The notes under the pieces were generated by a model. The model had not been told where the DNA came from. It saw nothing but the letters and a program-made list of their open reading frames with translations, and made no database searches. Positions 60,938 to 64,000 of a DNA stretch of 64,000 nucleotides are shown here, in pieces. Numbering within the stretch: position 1 is the first letter of the stretch; every line of letters starts with the position of its first letter. This stretch comes from Pedobacter sp. MR2016-24 (GTDB lineage: Bacteria; Bacteroidota; Bacteroidia; Sphingobacteriales; Sphingobacteriaceae), in contig NZ_JAPIVO010000001.1 of the NCBI RefSeq assembly GCF_026239655.1, forward strand, positions 496,001 through 560,000, read 5' to 3'. The translations under genes were made by a program, and so were the position numbers.

Positions 60938-62347
60938 ATGGAAATTCCTACTCCCGCTAAAAAAAGCAACTCCGTTATCCCTCTTGTTACAATGACACTC
61001 CTCTTCTTCATGTGGGGTTTTATCACCTGCATGAATGACATCCTGATTCCGCATTTAAAAGAAATGTTCAGTCTGTCGAATCTGCAGTCTATGCTTGTTC
61101 AGTTTGCCTTTTTCGGGGCTTATTTTATAGGTTCTCTCATCTATTTTCTGATCTCTTATTATAAAGGAGATCCTATTAACAAAGTGGGATATAAAAAAGG
61201 AATTATAGCAGGCGTACTGCTTTCCGCAGTTGGTTGCTGTTTGTTTTATCCGGCAGCGAGTTTATCCGTTTACGGAGTTTTCCTTGGTGCATTATTTGTT
61301 TTAGGACTCGGTTTTACGATCCTGCAAATTACAGCTAATGCTTATGTAACCCTGCTGGGTTCAGAAGAAAGTGCTTCAAGCCGTTTGAACTTAACCCAGG
61401 CTTTTAATTCGTTTGGTACGACCATCGCCCCTGTACTGGGCGGACATTTGATTTTTACCCTATTCTCTGATCATGGAAAGGTAACAGCAGATTCAACGCG
61501 TATTCCTTACCTTATTTTCGCAGGTATACTTGTGCTGCTGGCTATCATTATCAGCAGGGTAAAACTACCTTCTTTCAGTTCTGAAGAGTCTGAGGAAAGA
61601 GGTCTTGGCGCATTAAAGTTCCCGCAATTAAGGATGGGGATTTTGGGTATCTTCTGTTATGTTGGTGCTGAAGTTGGCATCGGAAGTTTGCTGATTGGTT
61701 TTATGGCACAAAAAGATATTATGAACCTGCCGGAGGTGATCAGCAAAAATTACCTGGCATTATACTGGGGAGGTGCAATGATCGGCAGATTCCTTGGGGC
61801 TATTTCATTGAGCAACCTGGCACAGGCAAAAAAACTCATCTATATGGTGCTTGCAGCTGCTGCAGTTTATCTGCTGGTATTTAGTATTGTTGACCTTACC
61901 TTTGCCCAGACCAGCTTCTTCATCATCTTCATTGTCTTAAATATTATTGCTTTTGTAATTGGTAAATCTGCCCCGGCACGTACGCTGGTTCTTTTTGCTG
62001 GTGTAAATATTGCGCTTTTGCTGGTATCTGTATACAGTAAGGGAAGCATGGCACTGTACCCGATTTTAGGCATAGGTTTATTCAATTCAATTATGTTCTC
62101 CAATATTTATACACTGGCTATTTCCGGTTTAGGAAAGTACGTGAGTCAGGGTTCTTCATTGCTGGTTATGGCAATTCTGGGTGGTGCCTTGTTGCCATTA
62201 ATACAAGGAGGTATCGCAGATTCGTTTGGTATCCAGAACTCTTTCTTCTTACCGGTAGTGTGTTATCTTTACATACTAATTTTTGGACTATATTGTATGA
62301 AACGTATTCAGGTAGATGTAGACAAGCCAGTCAGGGCTAATCATTAA
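60938..62347 (+). CDS. Sugar MFS transporter, FucP/GluP type
   Basis: A 469-residue major facilitator with 12 helices. The FucP-family N-terminus is clear: LLFFMWGFITCMNDILIPHLKEMFSLSN, then FGAYFIGSLIYFLISYYKGDPINKVGYKKG, ANAYVTLLGSEESASSRLNLTQAFNSFGTTIAPVLG near residue 150. Relatives import fucose, glucose or galactose with protons. An extra hydrophobic pair in the second half (about 330-370) is longer than in E. coli FucP. It stands alone, 166 bp after the dgkA start region, with its own terminator. Confidence 0.93.
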   Translation: MEIPTPAKKSNSVIPLVTMTLLFFMWGFITCMNDILIPHLKEMFSLSNLQSMLVQFAFFGAYFIGSLIYFLISYYKGDPINKVGYKKGIIAGVLLSAVGCCLFYPAASLSVYGVFLGALFVLGLGFTILQITANAYVTLLGSEESASSRLNLTQAFNSFGTTIAPVLGGHLIFTLFSDHGKVTADSTRIPYLIFAGILVLLAIIISRVKLPSFSSEESEERGLGALKFPQLRMGILGIFCYVGAEVGIGSLLIGFMAQKDIMNLPEVISKNYLALYWGGAMIGRFLGAISLSNLAQAKKLIYMVLAAAAVYLLVFSIVDLTFAQTSFFIIFIVLNIIAFVIGKSAPARTLVLFAGVNIALLLVSVYSKGSMALYPILGIGLFNSIMFSNIYTLAISGLGKYVSQGSSLLVMAILGGALLPLIQGGIADSFGIQNSFFLPVVCYLYILIFGLYCMKRIQVDVDKPVRANH

Positions 62348-62359
62348 CAGCCGACTCCT

Positions 62360-62407
62360 AAAACAGCAACACCCCGGACAATTACTTGCCCGGGGTGTTG
62401 CTGTTTT
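62360..62407 (+). terminator. Terminator of the sugar transporter gene
   Basis: An 18-bp perfect stem (AAAACAGCAACACCCCGG and its complement) with a 12-base loop, ending in TTTT, 12 bp after the stop codon. Confidence 0.92.
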
Positions 62408-62509
62408 AAGACCATGTCTTTTCTGTCATTTACCAGAAATGACAATTTCAAAAAACTTTACAAACGGACATGCTGTTGTATATATGTTTTAACATTTAAT
62501 TACGACATC

Positions 62510-63262
62510 ATGAAAAGTTTAGAAAATAAAGTAGCAATTGTAACCGGTGCAAGTTCAGGAATCGGGGAAGCAATAGCAATTACATTTGCAGCAGCAGGGG
62601 CTAAAGTTGTTGTATCTGATATCAATGAAGAAGGTGGAAATAAAGTTGTCGAGGCAATAAAAAGCAAAGGTGGTGACGCTTTTTTTATCAGGGCAGATAC
62701 CTCCGGTGCGGAAGAAAATGAAAAACTGGTTGCAGAGACAATAAAACATTATGGCAGTTTATCCATTGCAGTAAATAATGCGGGTGTAGGTGGCCCGGCA
62801 GCACTGACCGGAGAGTATCCTATAGATGCATGGGATAAAGTAATCGCTGTTAATCTGTCAGGCGTATTCTATGGCTTACGTTATCAGGTTCCTGCTATCC
62901 TGGCTAACGGGGGAGGTAGTATTATCAATATGGCTTCCGTATTAGGACAGGTTGGTACTAAGTTTTCACCCGCCTATGTCGCTGCTAAACATGGTGTAGT
63001 GGGTTTAACTAAAGCTGCGGCACTGGAATATGCAGATCAAAAAGTAAGAATCAATTCGGTAGGTCCCGGTTATATTAAAACACCGCTGTTAACCCAGCAC
63101 CTGAGTCAGGAACAAATGGATGACCTCGTATCCAAACACCCGGCAGGTCGTTTAGGCGAATCACAGGAAATAGCAGAACTGGTACTTTGGCTGGCATCAG
63201 ACAAAGCTTCTTTTGTAACCGGAACCTATTACGCTGCTGATGGCGGCTTCCTCGCACAATAG
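62510..63262 (+). CDS. SDR family NAD(P)-dependent oxidoreductase
   Basis: A 250-residue classical short-chain dehydrogenase. Cofactor loop TGASSGIG (12-19), NNAG (89-92), catalytic Ser143, Tyr156 and Lys160 (YVAAK), and PG motif after it. Asp37 at the end of the second strand favours NAD over NADP. Substrate is not predictable. The open frame extends 32 codons upstream through the terminator region; the ATG at 62510 (MKSLENKVAIVTG) is standard for the family. It is a single gene with no partner adjacent. Confidence 0.92.
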   Translation: MKSLENKVAIVTGASSGIGEAIAITFAAAGAKVVVSDINEEGGNKVVEAIKSKGGDAFFIRADTSGAEENEKLVAETIKHYGSLSIAVNNAGVGGPAALTGEYPIDAWDKVIAVNLSGVFYGLRYQVPAILANGGGSIINMASVLGQVGTKFSPAYVAAKHGVVGLTKAAALEYADQKVRINSVGPGYIKTPLLTQHLSQEQMDDLVSKHPAGRLGESQEIAELVLWLASDKASFVTGTYYAADGGFLAQ

Positions 63263-63306
63263 TAGCTTAATTGTATCTTAATGCAATTATCTCCATAAAT
63301 ATAGGA

Positions 63307-63334
63307 TTAACGCTTACCTTTGGGCAAGCGTTAA
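63307..63334 (+). promoter_or_regulatory. Inverted repeat with embedded promoter motif before rlmF
   Basis: Perfect arms TTAACGCTT and AAGCGTTAA, with a 10-base spacer. TACCTTTG at 63315-63322, a TAnnTTTG match, lies across the left arm and spacer. The second arm ends 3 bases before the rlmF ATG. It may be an operator over the promoter, or a hairpin. Confidence 0.45.
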
Positions 63335-63337
63335 TTT

Positions 63338-64000
63338 ATGTCTGTTGAAAAACAAATCCTCCATCCAAGAAATCTACACCGTTCAAGGTATGATTTTCCG
63401 CAATTAATTCAAGATTGCCCGCAGCTCAAATCTTTTGTGTCTGTTAATCCTTATGGTGATGAATCAATAGATTTTTCCAATCCTGAGGCTGTCAAAACAC
63501 TGAACAAGGCACTGCTGATCCATTTTTATAAAATTGAACACTGGGATATCCCCGAAAACTACCTTTGTCCGCCTATTCCTGGCAGGGCAGATTACATTCA
63601 CTATCTGGCAGATTTGCTGGCGTCAGTAAATGGAGATGTGATTCCTAAGGGAAATGCTGTAAAAGTACTCGATATCGGTGTTGGTGCAAATTGTGTCTAT
63701 CCAATCATTGGGCATCAGGAATATGGCTGGACCTTCGTGGGTGCTGATATCGACAAACGGGCAGTCAGCAGCGCAACCAACATTGCAGCAGTGAACCCTG
63801 CTCTGGCACCTCATTTAACTTTCCGTTTGCAAAATTCTACCTTCCATATCTTCAAGGGTATTGTTAAGCCAGGGGAGTTATTTGACCTGACTATTTGTAA
63901 TCCGCCATTTCATTCCTCTGCCGAAGAAGCACAGGCAGGAAGCCAGCGTAAAGTTAAGAACCTTGGCAAACAAAAAGGCAAGGCGTTTGTACTCAATTTC
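63338..64000 (+). CDS. rlmF: 23S rRNA (adenine1618-N6)-methyltransferase (5' part)
   Basis: The frame runs off the right edge after 221 codons; the family is usually near 300 residues. Marks of RlmF (YbiN): [17 protein letters not shown] at the N-terminus, [18 protein letters not shown] (SAM-binding loop, near residue 107-124), [13 protein letters not shown] and the adenine-N6 NPPF motif (about 188-191) in [13 protein letters not shown]. It methylates A1618 of 23S rRNA. It has a palindromic element directly upstream. Confidence 0.93.
   Translation, partial: MSVEKQILHPRNLHRSRYDFPQLIQDCPQLKSFVSVNPYGDESIDFSNPEAVKTLNKALLIHFYKIEHWDIPENYLCPPIPGRADYIHYLADLLASVNGDVIPKGNAVKVLDIGVGANCVYPIIGHQEYGWTFVGADIDKRAVSSATNIAAVNPALAPHLTFRLQNSTFHIFKGIVKPGELFDLTICNPPFHSSAEEAQAGSQRKVKNLGKQKGKAFVLNF

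Overview
The window is chromosomal DNA of a Bacteroidota bacterium, most likely family Sphingobacteriaceae (Pedobacter-like). The evidence is: SusC/SusD and GldB/PorW family proteins, F-ATPase genes with no beta/epsilon genes beside them, start codons without Shine-Dalgarno sequences, several TAnnTTTG (Bacteroidota -7) promoter motifs, and low-to-moderate GC. It is almost entirely ordinary, dense coding sequence. I see no prophage, insertion sequence, CRISPR array or integrated element.

Layout. 1-6.9 kb: a PorW/SprE-like lipoprotein (type IX secretion) diverges from the F-ATPase operon (atpZ, small membrane gene, atpB-E-F-H-A-G). 6.9-13.8 kb: an e(P4)-type phosphatase, ruvC, and a run of membrane/envelope genes (LPG-synthase-like flippase, GT2, OppC-like permease, rnhB, GT4), several with TTG starts. 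13.8-19.8 kb: gcvT, a ComB-like phosphatase, a patatin, gldB, a PorT-like barrel and nadE. 19.8-30.6 kb: housekeeping genes, mostly on the minus strand (lnt, rsmI, lspA, dksA-like, ileS), with serS on the plus strand. 30.8-41 kb: an L-arabinose locus (araB-araD-araA-sodium symporter, a Nudix-fold AraR-like regulator, a lipoprotein galM, tkt). 41-46.2 kb: a SusC/SusD_2 outer-membrane uptake pair behind a long leader that carries a SAM-I riboswitch and a 35-codon upstream ORF ending Cys-Arg-Leu-Tyr-Cys-Cys. 46.3-52.3 kb: a heavy-metal RND efflux system in which the inner-membrane pump is fused to its TolC-like outer-membrane factor, plus a Cys/His-rich small protein. 52.4-59.3 kb: a MoxR-DUF58-DUF4350-DUF4129-membrane protein-SpoIIM cluster with a divergent RDD gene. 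59.3-64 kb: two identical tRNA-Val(UAC) genes, recO, dgkA, a FucP-type sugar transporter, an SDR and the 5' part of rlmF.

How it fits together. The ara genes, GalM and transketolase form a pentose route: import, isomerisation, phosphorylation, epimerisation to xylulose-5-P, then entry to the pentose-phosphate pathway. GldB and PorW belong to, or are associated with, type IX secretion/gliding. The most interesting locus is the SusCD pair. An S-adenosylmethionine aptamer, and probably a cysteine-rich leader peptide, precede a nutrient-uptake system, which points to a sulfur-containing substrate or a sulfur-starvation response.
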